In this document: in pieces, positions 1 to 8,184 of the stretch
Position numbering within the stretch: the first letter of the stretch is position 1
How the letters are laid out: every line of letters begins with the position of its first letter
Program-made: the position numbers and the translations under genes
Assembly: GCA_965242505.1 (NCBI GenBank)
Contig: OZ251449.1
Coordinates: 2,666,001-2,730,000, forward strand
Reading direction: 5' to 3'
Source: UBA2966 sp965242505
Lineage (GTDB): Bacteria > Pseudomonadota > Alphaproteobacteria > UBA2966
DNA length: 64,000 nucleotides
The notes under the pieces: model-generated
The model's input: the letters and a program-made list of their open reading frames with translations, nothing else
Told to the model about the DNA's origin: nothing
Databases searched by the model: none

Positions 1-286
1 TGACGTGGCGGCGCACGGCGCCGATGGCCGCCGCCAGAACCGCCGCGTCGTCGGTGAAGCCGAGACCGGCAATGAAGTCCGGGATCATGTCGGCGGGAAC
101 CACGAAATAGCCGAGCGCCCCCAACAGCACCGCCTGGACGCGGCGCGGGGTCTTGGGATCCGCGGCGCAGTAATAGGCGGCGACGGCTTCGTCCAGGAAC
201 GGCACGCGCCCCAAGGTGCGCCGGACCTTGTTCCAGAATCCTCCCGGTTCGGCGCTTGAACCGGCCCCATGATCGGAAGGCGGCAT
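1..286 (-). CDS. DUF1232 (YkvA-like) protein, 3' end outside window
   Basis: Reading leftwards from an ATG at 286, 95 codons are open and run off the window edge, so the C-terminus is missing. Residues about 54-85 match the DUF1232/YkvA signature: a hydrophobic stretch ending YFVVPADMIPD, then a LGFTDDAAVL segment with the paired aspartates typical of the family. DUF1232 proteins are small, usually membrane-associated and of unknown biochemical role. The ORF on the opposite strand of the same DNA has no recognisable domain and is treated as a shadow. The family call rests on the motif only. Confidence 0.8.
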   Translation of the reverse strand, partial: MPPSDHGAGSSAEPGGFWNKVRRTLGRVPFLDEAVAAYYCAADPKTPRRVQAVLLGALGYFVVPADMIPDFIAGLGFTDDAAVLAAAIGAVRRHV

Positions 287-405
287 CCTTCACATATAGG
301 AAGGGGCGACGCGGTCCGCAACGGATATCCTGTCGCGCATCGGAATGCGATCTGCTAAACCAGCGCGCCGACGAACGACATCGGCCGGAAACGAGGGGGA
401 TATCC

Positions 406-1170
406 ATGGAACTCGGAGGAGCGGCCGCCATCGTGACCGGCGGCGCATCGGGTCTCGGGGCCGCGACGGCTCGCGCGCTCGCCGCGGCCGGCGCCAAGGT
501 CGCGATCTTCGACGTCAACGCGGAGGCCGCCAGGTCGGTCGCCTCCGAGATTGACGGGCTGGGCCTCGAATGCGACGTCGCGAGCGACGAGGCGGCGCGG
601 GCCGCCGTCGCGTCCGCGCGGGAGGCGCACGGCGCCGCCCGGGTGCTCGTCAACTGCGCCGGCATCGGCCCGCCAGGCCGCGCCGTCAGCCGCCGCGGGC
701 CTCTTCCGCTTGACGATTTCCGCAGGATCATCGAGATCAACCTGATCGGGACGTTCAACTGCGCGCGTCTCGCGGCCGCCGACATGCTCGAACAGGACCC
801 CGTCAACGACGATGGCGAACGCGGAGTGATCGTGAACACCTCGTCGGTCGCGGCCTACGACGGTCAGATCGGGCAGCCGGCCTACGCGGCGTCCAAGGGC
901 GGCATCGTCGCGCTCACCCTGCCGCTCGCGCGCGAATTCGCCCCGCGGGGCATTCGGGTCATGACCGTAGCCCCGGGGCTGTTCGCGACGCCGTTGATGT
1001 TTTCGTTGCCGGAAGAGGCACAGAAGGCGCTCGGCGAGAGCGTCCCGTTCCCGTCCCGGCTCGGCGACGTGGAGGAGTACGCATCGATGGTCCTCTACAT
1101 CTGCGGGAACCGGATGCTCAACGGCGAGGTCGTCCGGCTGGACGGGGCGTTGCGCATGGCGCCGAAATAG
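406..1170 (+). CDS. HSD10-like 3-hydroxyacyl-CoA dehydrogenase (SDR family)
   Basis: A 254-residue classical short-chain dehydrogenase, the usual length for 3-hydroxy-2-methylbutyryl-CoA / type-2 3-hydroxyacyl-CoA dehydrogenases. The NAD-binding GGASGLG motif lies at 12-18, NCAG at 83-86, the catalytic Ser near 147 and YAASK at 160-164. The C-terminal half (GERGVIVNTSS, IRVMTVAPGLF, VPFPSRLGD, LNGEVVRLDGA) closely follows the human HSD17B10 pattern, so oxidation of short or branched 3-hydroxyacyl-CoAs in isoleucine or fatty-acid breakdown is likely. The ATG at 406 is chosen because a GAGGGGGA ribosome-binding site lies just upstream; the longer frame begins at a TTG with no such support. It stands alone, before a metallopeptidase gene. 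Confidence 0.88.
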   Translation: MELGGAAAIVTGGASGLGAATARALAAAGAKVAIFDVNAEAARSVASEIDGLGLECDVASDEAARAAVASAREAHGAARVLVNCAGIGPPGRAVSRRGPLPLDDFRRIIEINLIGTFNCARLAAADMLEQDPVNDDGERGVIVNTSSVAAYDGQIGQPAYAASKGGIVALTLPLAREFAPRGIRVMTVAPGLFATPLMFSLPEEAQKALGESVPFPSRLGDVEEYASMVLYICGNRMLNGEVVRLDGALRMAPK

Positions 1171-1207
1171 GGCGTTTCGCCCCACTCCGCGCGAGACGTA
1201 TCCGCGA

Positions 1208-1618
1208 ATGGGGCAGAACGGCCCGCCCCCGGTCGACGCTCCGCCCAGCGCGGCGGATATCGAAGCGTCGGCGTCCGCGATCTACGAGTCGCTTCCCGAG
1301 GGGTTTCGCGCGCTGACGAGCGCCGTCGTTTTCCAGGTCGTGGAATTTCCCGATTCGGAAACCATGAAGGATCTGGGCGTCGACGACGCGTTCGATCTGC
1401 TCGGTCTCTACCGCGGCGTGAGCCTCGACCAGCGAAGCGTTCTCGATACCCCGACCGACGTCGACATCGTATTTCTCTACCGCCGCCCCATCCTCGATTA
1501 CTGGTGCGAGACGGGCGAATCCCTCGCGGCGATCGTGCGCAACGTACTGGTTCACGAAATCGGCCACCATTTCGGACTGTCGGACGCGGACATGGAAGCG
1601 ATCGAACGCGAGGATTGA
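1208..1618 (+). CDS. small zincin-like metallopeptidase family protein
   Basis: A 136-residue protein ending in HEIGHHFGLSDADME (residues 116-130). This HExxH plus acidic tail is diagnostic of the small bacterial 'metallopeptidase family protein' group, common in Alphaproteobacteria and Actinobacteria. The two histidines and the glutamate would bind zinc and activate water, but no substrate is known. No signal peptide is visible, so it is probably cytoplasmic. Its stop codon is the TGA of the sequence TGACCCGCATTT, the conserved end of the intergenic repeat found elsewhere in this window, so the last bases of the gene may derive from a repeat insertion. Confidence 0.82.
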   Translation: MGQNGPPPVDAPPSAADIEASASAIYESLPEGFRALTSAVVFQVVEFPDSETMKDLGVDDAFDLLGLYRGVSLDQRSVLDTPTDVDIVFLYRRPILDYWCETGESLAAIVRNVLVHEIGHHFGLSDADMEAIERED

Positions 1619-1640
1619 CCCGCATTTCCCATACCGGCCG
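1616..1640 (+). repeat. remnant end of the intergenic palindromic repeat
   Basis: TGACCCGCATTTCCC followed by ATACCGG resembles the left end of the repeat seen intact at 57085 (TGACCCGCATTTCTCG). Only this end is recognisable; the GC-palindromic core is absent. It lies exactly between the metallopeptidase stop and a USP-like gene that lacks its first half, so it may mark a deletion. Confidence 0.5.
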
Positions 1641-1679
1641 CTCTCCGTCCGCTGGTCGTTCCGAACCACCCGGGGGACC

Positions 1680-2249
1680 ATGGCGGGCGAGGTCCTCGCG
1701 GCCGCCTCGGAGGCCGACATCGTCATCGTCGGCAAATCGGACCGGGCGTACCCGCAACGCGCGAAGCTCGGCTCTGCGGCGCGGACCTTGAGCGCCCGGT
1801 CTCCCAGCGCCGTGCTTATCGCGCACCACCGTTTCGTCGCCGCGGAGTATTCGCCGACCGGCGCCATTCTGGCGGCTTACGACGATACGCCGACCGGGGA
1901 CCATGCGCTTCGCCTGGCCGCCCGGGTCGCCCTGAGCGAGAGGCGCCCCGTCACGGTCCTCCTCCCGGCCTCCAGGCGAACGGCTCCGAGACTGGAAGAA
2001 GCGGCGACCGCCCTGTTGGCGACCTTCGGACTGCGCCCCCGTTTCCGCCGGGTCGGCCAGCGTGAAGCCGCCCGACTCGCGGCGATCGCGCACGCGGAAC
2101 ACGGTGAACTGTTCGTCCTCGGGTGCGAAAGCCCGCTGCTGCGAGGCCGGTCCACCGACGTCGTCGTCGGGGACCTCGAAATCCCGGCGCTGCTGATCCG
2201 TCCCGGCGCCGGCGGGCCCGAAACGGATCAGGCGGATACCAGGGAGTAA
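1680..2249 (+). pseudogene. USP-like protein, apparently N-terminally truncated
   Basis: The 189-residue product resembles the second half of a two-domain universal-stress-protein-like polypeptide. Residues 1-47 look like the end of a first domain (ASEADIVIVGKS, then LGSAARTLSARSPSAVLIA), and residues about 60-178 form a second alpha/beta unit starting GAILAAYDDTPTGDHALRLA and ending LFVLGCESPLL, VVVGDLEIPALLI. Such proteins normally carry a full first domain, but only 61 bp separate this ATG from the preceding stop and no missing half is visible in any frame. A remnant of the intergenic repeat lies at the junction. It may still be translated, since the frame is intact, or it may be a decaying fragment. 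Confidence 0.55.
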
Positions 2250-2770
2250 CCGGCTTCCCGGGTATAAGAGGCGCCGCCGCGCCCCAAACGGCTCGAATAC
2301 AACGCGAATTCGCCGATCGGAAACTCTTCCGTGAGAAAGGAGCCATGCGCCTCGAGATACCTCGCCAACCGGTCGGACTTCGCGCCGTTGAGCCGGGCGA
2401 GGGTAACGTGCGGGTGGAACTTCCGTGTTTCGGCCTCCAGCCCCGCGCGCGAGAGAGCCGCTTCGGTTTTCGACCGCAGAACGGACAGTCTCTCGCACGG
2501 TCGCACGCCGGCCCAGAGAACTCGGGCGCGACGGCGGTCGCCGAAACAGTCGACTCCATCCATGACGAGCGAAAAGGCGGGTGATCTGATCGAGGACAGC
2601 GCGGAATCGATTTCGGGAAACTGCGGTTCCTCGACCTCGCCGATGAAGCGCAGCGTCAGATGCAGGTTCCGGGGTTCGACCCACCGCGCCCCGGGTAGCC
2701 CGGCGCACAGGCGGGCGAGCCGGTCGCGCGCGCTCTCGGGCAGATCTACCGCGACGAACAGCCGGATCAT
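2228..2770 (-). CDS. thpR: RNA 2',3'-cyclic 3'-phosphodiesterase (2H superfamily)
   Basis: A 180-residue 2H phosphoesterase. The two catalytic HxT/HxTx motifs are clear: HLTL at 37-40 and HVTL at 121-124, each in the usual context (NLHLTLRFIG and KFHPHVTLAR). ThpR hydrolyses 2',3'-cyclic phosphate RNA ends to 2'-phosphates in vitro; the old name was 2'-5' RNA ligase. Length and start (MIRLFVAVDLP) are standard. Its 3' end overlaps the 3' end of the USP-like gene on the other strand by 22 bp. It begins 3 bp after the esterase gene stop on the same strand, so it is probably co-transcribed with it. Confidence 0.92.
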   Translation of the reverse strand: MIRLFVAVDLPESARDRLARLCAGLPGARWVEPRNLHLTLRFIGEVEEPQFPEIDSALSSIRSPAFSLVMDGVDCFGDRRRARVLWAGVRPCERLSVLRSKTEAALSRAGLEAETRKFHPHVTLARLNGAKSDRLARYLEAHGSFLTEEFPIGEFALYSSRLGRGGASYTREAGYSLVSA

Positions 2771-2773
2771 GCC

Positions 2774-3466
2774 TTATTCGGCTTCGGCGTCGATGACGCG
2801 GATGACGTAAGGGAATATCCCCTTCACGATGCGTTCAACGCCCTCGGCGGTCGGATGAACGCCATCCGCTTGATTGAGCTCCGGATTCGCCGCGACGCCG
2901 TCGAGAAAGAACGGGTACAACAACGCGTCGTGCGCCGCCGCAAGCGCCGGGTAGATGGCGTTGAAGGCCCTGGCGTAGCGGTCGCCAAGATTCGGCGGCG
3001 CCAACATGCCAGCGAGCAACACGCGAACGCCGCGCTTCTTCAGGGCCTGGAGAATGACGGCGAGATTTTTCGACGCCTCTTCGGGATCGATCCCGCGCAG
3101 CGCGTCGTTGGCGCCAAGCTGGACGATCGCGGCGTCGGGCTCTTCGGCCAAGACCCGATCCAGCCTCGCACGGCCGCCGGCCGTGGTATCGCCGGACACG
3201 CCGGCATTGATCACGCGGACGCGCTTTCCCGCCTTGCGCAGCGCGGACTCCAGCCGGCCGGGAAAGGCGTCCGCGGCCACGAGACCGTACCCGGCCGTCA
3301 GACTGTCGCCCAGCGCGACGATGACGAACTCCGAGTCCGCCGACGGCGAGCGGACGCCGATTCCGAGCACGAGACACGCGGCAAGGATGGCGAAAGTCGA
3401 AATGCGGCCTATATGGTAGAGGCGCGCGCGCCGCCCGGGCGCCCCGCGCGACCCCATCGAGACCAT
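2774..3466 (-). CDS. TesA-like SGNH arylesterase/lysophospholipase
   Basis: An SGNH-fold hydrolase of about 230 residues. GDSLTAGYG (53-61) carries the nucleophile Ser55, the NAGVSGDT block II follows near 87-94, GAND at 118-121, and DGVHP (201-205) supplies the catalytic Asp and His. A hydrophobic segment at about 23-38 is a signal peptide, so the enzyme should be periplasmic, like E. coli TesA (thioesterase I / protease I / lysophospholipase L1). It is divergent from a YbbA-YbbP-like transporter, the same arrangement as tesA-ybbA-ybbP in Enterobacteria. The ATG at 3466 is 16 bp from the opposite start; the in-frame ATG at 3457 is an alternative. Confidence 0.88.
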   Translation of the reverse strand: MVSMGSRGAPGRRARLYHIGRISTFAILAACLVLGIGVRSPSADSEFVIVALGDSLTAGYGLVAADAFPGRLESALRKAGKRVRVINAGVSGDTTAGGRARLDRVLAEEPDAAIVQLGANDALRGIDPEEASKNLAVILQALKKRGVRVLLAGMLAPPNLGDRYARAFNAIYPALAAAHDALLYPFFLDGVAANPELNQADGVHPTAEGVERIVKGIFPYVIRVIDAEAE

Positions 3467-3482
3467 TCGACATCGCCTGAAC

Positions 3483-4235
3483 ATGTCCGCCCGCGCCGCC
3501 CTCGATCGCTCGACCATGCCTTCGCAACCGATGGTCGTTCTGGAAAACGTGCATCTCACTCTGAAAAGCCGGGCGGGCGAGGTCAACATCCTGCGCGGTA
3601 TCGACCTCGCCATCGACACGGGAGAATCCGTCGGCGTGGTCGGACCGTCGGGCTCCGGAAAGTCGACCATGCTTGCGGTGATCGCCGGACTGGAGAGGGT
3701 GAGCGCCGGCCGGGTGGCGGTCGCCGGCGCCGAACTCACCGGACTGGACGAAGATGCGCTGGCTCTGTTCCGCCGCCGTCACGTGGGTATCGTGTTCCAG
3801 TCGTTTCACCTCATCCCGGCGATGACGGCTCTCGAGAACGTCGCCGTGCCGATGGAGCTGTCCGGTTTTCCGGACGCGTTCGACCGGGCCCGCGCGGACC
3901 TGGCCGCCGTCGGACTGGACGATCGCATCGACCATTATCCGGCGCAGCTCTCCGGCGGCGAACAGCAGCGCGTGGCCCTGGCGCGCGCGTTCGCCACGAA
4001 ACCGGCTTTGGTCCTGGCCGACGAGCCCACCGGTAATCTCGACACGGCCACCGGAGCCCGGATCATCGACCTGATGTTCGAGGTCAGGGCGCGCGAGGAC
4101 ACGACCCTGGTGCTCATCACCCACAACTCCGCGGTGGCCGACAGGTGCGACCGCGTCGTGCGCATGAACGACGGGCGCATAGCCCGGCCTGCGGATGCCG
4201 AGCCCGCCGCGGCGACCTCCGGGGACCCTCGATGA
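3483..4235 (+). CDS. YbbA/LolD-type ABC transporter ATP-binding protein
   Basis: A 250-residue ABC ATPase of the MacB/LolD/YbbA class. Walker A GPSGSGKS lies at 54-61, the Q-loop in VFQSFHL near 105-110, signature LSGGE at 156-160, Walker B LVLADE at 176-181 and the H-loop His at 214. It should power the FtsX-type permease encoded immediately downstream, whose ATG overlaps this stop (ATGA). The family moves lipids or lipoproteins, or transmits force across the inner membrane. An in-frame ATG at 3516 would give 239 residues, closer to typical YbbA, and leave more room for divergent promoters; neither start has a strong ribosome-binding site. Confidence 0.9.
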   Translation: MSARAALDRSTMPSQPMVVLENVHLTLKSRAGEVNILRGIDLAIDTGESVGVVGPSGSGKSTMLAVIAGLERVSAGRVAVAGAELTGLDEDALALFRRRHVGIVFQSFHLIPAMTALENVAVPMELSGFPDAFDRARADLAAVGLDDRIDHYPAQLSGGEQQRVALARAFATKPALVLADEPTGNLDTATGARIIDLMFEVRAREDTTLVLITHNSAVADRCDRVVRMNDGRIARPADAEPAAATSGDPR

Positions 4236-6814
4236 GTTTCCCGCAAGCGGGCTCTCGGTCCGCCGGCGTTTCCGCCTCCGGCCCCCGGCCCGCCGAATGG
4301 CTCATCGCGTGGCGTCTGGCGCGCCGCGAGCTCAGAGGCGGAACGAGGGGCTTTCGTATTTTCCTGGCCTGCATCGTCCTCGGCGTCGCCGCCATTTCGG
4401 GCGTGGGTTCCCTGGCCGAAGCGTTCCGCGCCGGACTGGCCGGGAACGCCCGGGCGCTGTTGGGCGCGGATGTGGAAATCCGCGTCGCCGCTCGCGGCGC
4501 CGCGGAAGATCAACTGGCCTGGCTGAAGGACAACAGCGAAACGCTGACCACCGTCCGTGAAATGCGCGCCATGGCCTACGCGGCAGCGTCGCCCGCGCGG
4601 ACGTTGGTGGAACTCAAGGGAATCGATCCGGCTTATCCGCTCTACGGCTCGGTCGCGCTGTCGCCGCCCATCTCCCTTGCGGAGGCGCTGGAGATTCGCG
4701 GCGGCGCGCCGGGCGCAGTGGCGGAGAAGACGTTGCTCTCTCGTATCGGTCTCGCCATCGGAGATCGCCTGCAGGTCGGAGACGCGGAAATCGAGGTCCG
4801 CGCGACGATCGTTCGCGAACCCGACCGCGTGTCGGGCTCCTTCACGCTCGGACCCCGCCTCATGGTGGCGAACGAAACGTTCGACGCCACGGGTCTCGTC
4901 CGTCCCGGCAGCATGTTGCGGCACAAATATCGCGTGCGCCTCCCGGCCGCGGAGACGGCGGGACCGTGGGTCGAGAAGCTCGACTCGGCCTTTCCCGACG
5001 CGGCGTGGCGCGTGTACGACCTCGACGACGCGCAACCCTCGGTCAAAAGGTTCGTCAATCGCCTCGGCACGTTCTTGACGCTTGTCGGCCTGACGGCCCT
5101 GGTGATCGGCGGCGTCGGGGTCGCCAACGCGGTGGCGAGCCATCTCGCGGGCCGGATGGAGACGATCGCCACGCTCAAGTGCCTCGGCGCCACGTCGGAC
5201 GTCGTCTTCCGGACCTACTTCCTCGAAGTGGGCGTCCTGGCGCTCCTGGGTATCGCGCTCGGGCTCGGGCTGGGGGGCGGGACGGTGGGCCTGGCGGCCT
5301 CGCTGACCGGCGACTCCCTTCCCGTATCCCCCGTGGCGGGCCTGTATCCCGCGCCTCTCGCCGTCGCCGCGGCGTTCGGAATACTGACCACGATCGTCTT
5401 CACCCTGTGGCCTCTGTCACGGGCGCGCGACGTGCCGGCCGCGGGCCTGTTCCGAGGCGTCGTCGCGCCCGCGCGGCGCATTCCCCCGATGCGTTACGTG
5501 TGGGCCGCGGCGCTCGCGCTCGCGGCCTTGGTCGGACTGGCGCTGTCGACGACGGCGTATCTCCTGGTCGCGCGCTGGTTCATCGCCGGCGTGGCGGCCT
5601 CGCTGGTCGCGTTCTGGATCGTGGCGAAGCTGATCGTCGCCGGCGCCGCGAGGATGCAGCGGCCGCGGTCGCCGGCATGGCGCTTGGCGCTCTCCAACTT
5701 GACGCGGCCCGGCGCGCCAACGGCCGGGATCGTCATGTCGATCGGCGCCGGCCTGTCGGTCATGGTCACCGTGGCGTTGCTCGACGCCAACCTCTCCCGT
5801 CAGATCGCGGATCACATCCCGGAGCGGGCGCCGTCGTTCTTCTTCATCGATATCCAGCCGGACCAGGTGCGGGCATTCGAGGACATCGTCGCGCGCACCG
5901 ATGGCGCGGACCTGCTTCAGCGCATGCCCAATCTGCGGGGACGGCTGGCGCTGATCGACGGCACGCCGGTGGACGAGGCCGCCTACGACCCGCGGGCCTC
6001 CTGGTTCGTGAACGGCGAACGGGGCCTCACGTACGCGGCGGCGGCGCCCGAGGACGCGGACATCGTCGCAGGCGCCTGGTGGCCCGAGGAATACTCGGGC
6101 CCGCCCGCCATCTCGCTGGAGGTCGATATCGCGGAAGAACTCGGCATCGGCGTCGGCGATACCCTGACCTTCAACGTCCTGGGCCGCCGCATCACGGCCG
6201 AGATCCACAATCTGCGTGACATCGACTGGGGTCGTATCCGGGCGGAGTTCGCGACGATCTTCGCTCCCGGCGCGCTCGAAGACGCGCCGCAGACCCACGT
6301 CGCCGCCGTCGGCGTCACTCCGGAAGCGGAGGACCGGCTCCATCGCGCGGTGACCGACCGGTTCGCCAACGTCTCCGCGGTCCGCGTTCGCGACGTGCTG
6401 GAGACGGTCGCCGACGTGTTCTCGCGCATCGCCATGGCGGTCAGGGCCAGCGCCAGCGTCACCGTCGCCGCGGGGTTCCTCGTCCTCGCCGGCGCCGTCG
6501 CCGCCGGATATCGCCGCCGCGTCTACGACGCCGTCATCCTCAAGGTCCTCGGCGCCACGCGGGCCGACGTCACGCGGGCGTTCGTCATCGAATACGCCGT
6601 CCTCGGGTCCGTGACGGCGTTGCTCGCCGCCGCCGTAGGCGCCGCCGCGAGCTACGCCGTGATGCGCTTCGTCATGGAAGGCGACTGGGCGTTCGATCCG
6701 TTCGCGGTCGTTCTCACCGTCGCCGCCGGTATCGCCGTGACGGTCCTGCTCGGGTTCGTCGGCACGTGGAAGGCCCTCGGGGAAAACGTCATGGCCGTTC
6801 TCAGGGCGGAATGA
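4232..6814 (+). CDS. YbbP-like FtsX-family ABC transporter permease
   Basis: An 860-residue permease with the architecture of E. coli YbbP: an N-terminal transmembrane helix (about 41-62), a large periplasmic region, FtsX-like helices around 280-430, further helices, a second periplasmic domain, and a C-terminal FtsX unit of three helices (from about 750). FtsX signature stretches are seen, such as GVANAVASHLAGR, ETIATLKCLGAT and DAVILKVLGATR. The ATG at 4232 overlaps the ATPase stop by 4 bp, indicating translational coupling. Together with the divergent TesA-like esterase this suggests an envelope lipid-handling module; the substrate is unknown. Confidence 0.88.
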   Translation: MSFPQAGSRSAGVSASGPRPAEWLIAWRLARRELRGGTRGFRIFLACIVLGVAAISGVGSLAEAFRAGLAGNARALLGADVEIRVAARGAAEDQLAWLKDNSETLTTVREMRAMAYAAASPARTLVELKGIDPAYPLYGSVALSPPISLAEALEIRGGAPGAVAEKTLLSRIGLAIGDRLQVGDAEIEVRATIVREPDRVSGSFTLGPRLMVANETFDATGLVRPGSMLRHKYRVRLPAAETAGPWVEKLDSAFPDAAWRVYDLDDAQPSVKRFVNRLGTFLTLVGLTALVIGGVGVANAVASHLAGRMETIATLKCLGATSDVVFRTYFLEVGVLALLGIALGLGLGGGTVGLAASLTGDSLPVSPVAGLYPAPLAVAAAFGILTTIVFTLWPLSRARDVPAAGLFRGVVAPARRIPPMRYVWAAALALAALVGLALSTTAYLLVARWFIAGVAASLVAFWIVAKLIVAGAARMQRPRSPAWRLALSNLTRPGAPTAGIVMSIGAGLSVMVTVALLDANLSRQIADHIPERAPSFFFIDIQPDQVRAFEDIVARTDGADLLQRMPNLRGRLALIDGTPVDEAAYDPRASWFVNGERGLTYAAAAPEDADIVAGAWWPEEYSGPPAISLEVDIAEELGIGVGDTLTFNVLGRRITAEIHNLRDIDWGRIRAEFATIFAPGALEDAPQTHVAAVGVTPEAEDRLHRAVTDRFANVSAVRVRDVLETVADVFSRIAMAVRASASVTVAAGFLVLAGAVAAGYRRRVYDAVILKVLGATRADVTRAFVIEYAVLGSVTALLAAAVGAAASYAVMRFVMEGDWAFDPFAVVLTVAAGIAVTVLLGFVGTWKALGENVMAVLRAE

Positions 6815-6941
6815 CAATGACGGGGCGCGCGGCCCCGGCGGTCCGTCGTGGGCGGGAGATCCGCGCCATCCTTGAATCGCCGCGATTGTCTCCGATATAT
6901 TGTCCGTAACACTGGAAGGCCGGACAAGGGGGCCGAAGACC

Positions 6942-7661
6942 ATGGCGGAAAACATCAAGGCGCGCCTCTCGCTTGGCGCGACCGCAGTGGAGCGGGCGGC
7001 GATCGACGAGGGTCTGCGCGCCTACATGCTCCGGGTATACAACTACATGGCGTCCGGCGTGGCGCTGAGCGGCATCGTCGCCGCTCTCGTGGCGTCCTCG
7101 CCCGCATTGTTGCAGGCGATCTATGGGACGGGCCTGCATTGGGTCGTCATGCTCACTCCGCTGGGGTTCGTCCTGGTGCTCAGCTTCGGCCTGAACCGGC
7201 TCAGCGCCACGGCCACGCAAGCCCTCTTCTGGGCCTTCGCCGCCACGATGGGCGCGTCGCTCTCGTGGATTTTCGTGGCCTACACGGGCGCCAGCATCGC
7301 GCGGGTGTTCTTCATCACCACGGCGACCTTCGGCGCCATGAGCCTCTACGGCTACACGACGAAGCGCGACCTGACCGGCATGGGCTCCTTCATGTTCATG
7401 GGCCTGATCGGCATCATCATCGCCCTCGTCGTGAACGCCTTCCTCGCGTCTTCGGCGCTCCATTTCGCCATCTCCGTGATCGGCGTGCTCGTGTTCGTGG
7501 GGCTGACGGCCTACGACACCCAGAAGATCCGCAACATGTACTTCGAGGCCGATGGCGCCGACGTGGCCACCAAGAAGGCGGTGATGGGGGCGCTGGCGCT
7601 CTATCTCGACTTCATCCTCCTGATGGTCATGCTGCTCAGGCTGTTCGGCGAACGGCGCTGA
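6942..7661 (+). CDS. Bax inhibitor-1/YccA family membrane protein
   Basis: A 239-residue multi-pass protein with seven hydrophobic segments (about residues 38-60, 68-88, 94-114, 119-137, 147-167, 172-192, 212-233). It contains the BI-1/TMBIM-type NYMASGVALSG segment in the first helix and TAYDTQKIRNMY, whose acidic residues lie near the proposed pH/Ca-sensing site of bacterial homologues (YetJ/BsYetJ). Alphaproteobacterial members are typically 230-260 residues. The ATG at 6942 follows AAGGGGG at good spacing; the upstream in-frame TTG at 6900 is less likely. A strong intrinsic terminator follows the gene. Confidence 0.92.
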   Translation: MAENIKARLSLGATAVERAAIDEGLRAYMLRVYNYMASGVALSGIVAALVASSPALLQAIYGTGLHWVVMLTPLGFVLVLSFGLNRLSATATQALFWAFAATMGASLSWIFVAYTGASIARVFFITTATFGAMSLYGYTTKRDLTGMGSFMFMGLIGIIIALVVNAFLASSALHFAISVIGVLVFVGLTAYDTQKIRNMYFEADGADVATKKAVMGALALYLDFILLMVMLLRLFGERR

Positions 7662-7693
7662 GCGCCCGGACGGCGTACCGATCCGGAAAACCG

Positions 7694-7724
7694 AAAGGCC
7701 CGGCGACGTCGCCGGGCCTTTTTC
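7694..7724. terminator. bidirectional intrinsic terminator
   Basis: A perfect 14+14 palindrome (arms 7694-7707 and 7708-7721, GC-rich core GGCCCGGCGAC) is flanked by an A run on the left and a T run on the right. It lies between the convergent 3' ends of the Bax-inhibitor gene and the DUF2794 gene and can serve both strands. Confidence 0.9.
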
Positions 7725-8091
7725 ATACGAGCCGCAGTCCCCTGGCGTTCAACGCGGCGAGCACGGGGCCCAGTTCGCGTCCGCGCCGCAGAATCCGGCC
7801 CCCGGCCGAGACCACCGCGAACGACCCCCGGCGCCGGGACGGTTCGCGGGTCTTGACGATGCGGTAGAGGGCGTCTTCCGACGCGCGCCGGAAGATCGAG
7901 AAGGTGGCGCGGTCGGGTTCGAATTCGATGGCGTAGTCCCGCCACTCTCCCGCTTTCACCATGCGGCTGTACACCTGCAACATGGCGTCGAGCTCGTGGC
8001 GATCGAAGATGACGAGGGGTGTTTTGCCCGTCCGTCCGCTCGTCGTCGGCCGGACGGGACCGCGTCCTCCGAAGGCGACAACCTCGCTCAT
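7723..8091 (-). CDS. DUF2794 family protein
   Basis: A 122-residue soluble protein matching the alphaproteobacterial DUF2794 family: FDRHELDAMLQVYSRMV, then GEWRDYAIEF and ATFSIFRRASE, followed by a basic ALYRIVKTREP segment. Function is unknown; the family is nearly restricted to Alphaproteobacteria, which helps place this genome. The ATG at 8091 is chosen because GGGAGG lies 8 bp upstream; longer in-frame starts at 8115 and 8133 lack this. It ends inside the bidirectional terminator shared with the convergent Bax-inhibitor gene. Confidence 0.85.
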   Translation of the reverse strand: MSEVVAFGGRGPVRPTTSGRTGKTPLVIFDRHELDAMLQVYSRMVKAGEWRDYAIEFEPDRATFSIFRRASEDALYRIVKTREPSRRRGSFAVVSAGGRILRRGRELGPVLAALNARGLRLV

Positions 8092-8184
8092 GTCAACGGC
8101 CTCCCGGATTGTCATCGCGCTGCCACGAAACATGCCACGCCCGGCATCGGCGGGACAAGGGAAGGAAGACGGCCCCGCCCCGGC

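Noticed and set aside
5..259. 84-codon plus-strand frame at the left edge
   Set aside because: Antisense to the DUF1232 gene, with no domain and Arg/Gly-rich composition.
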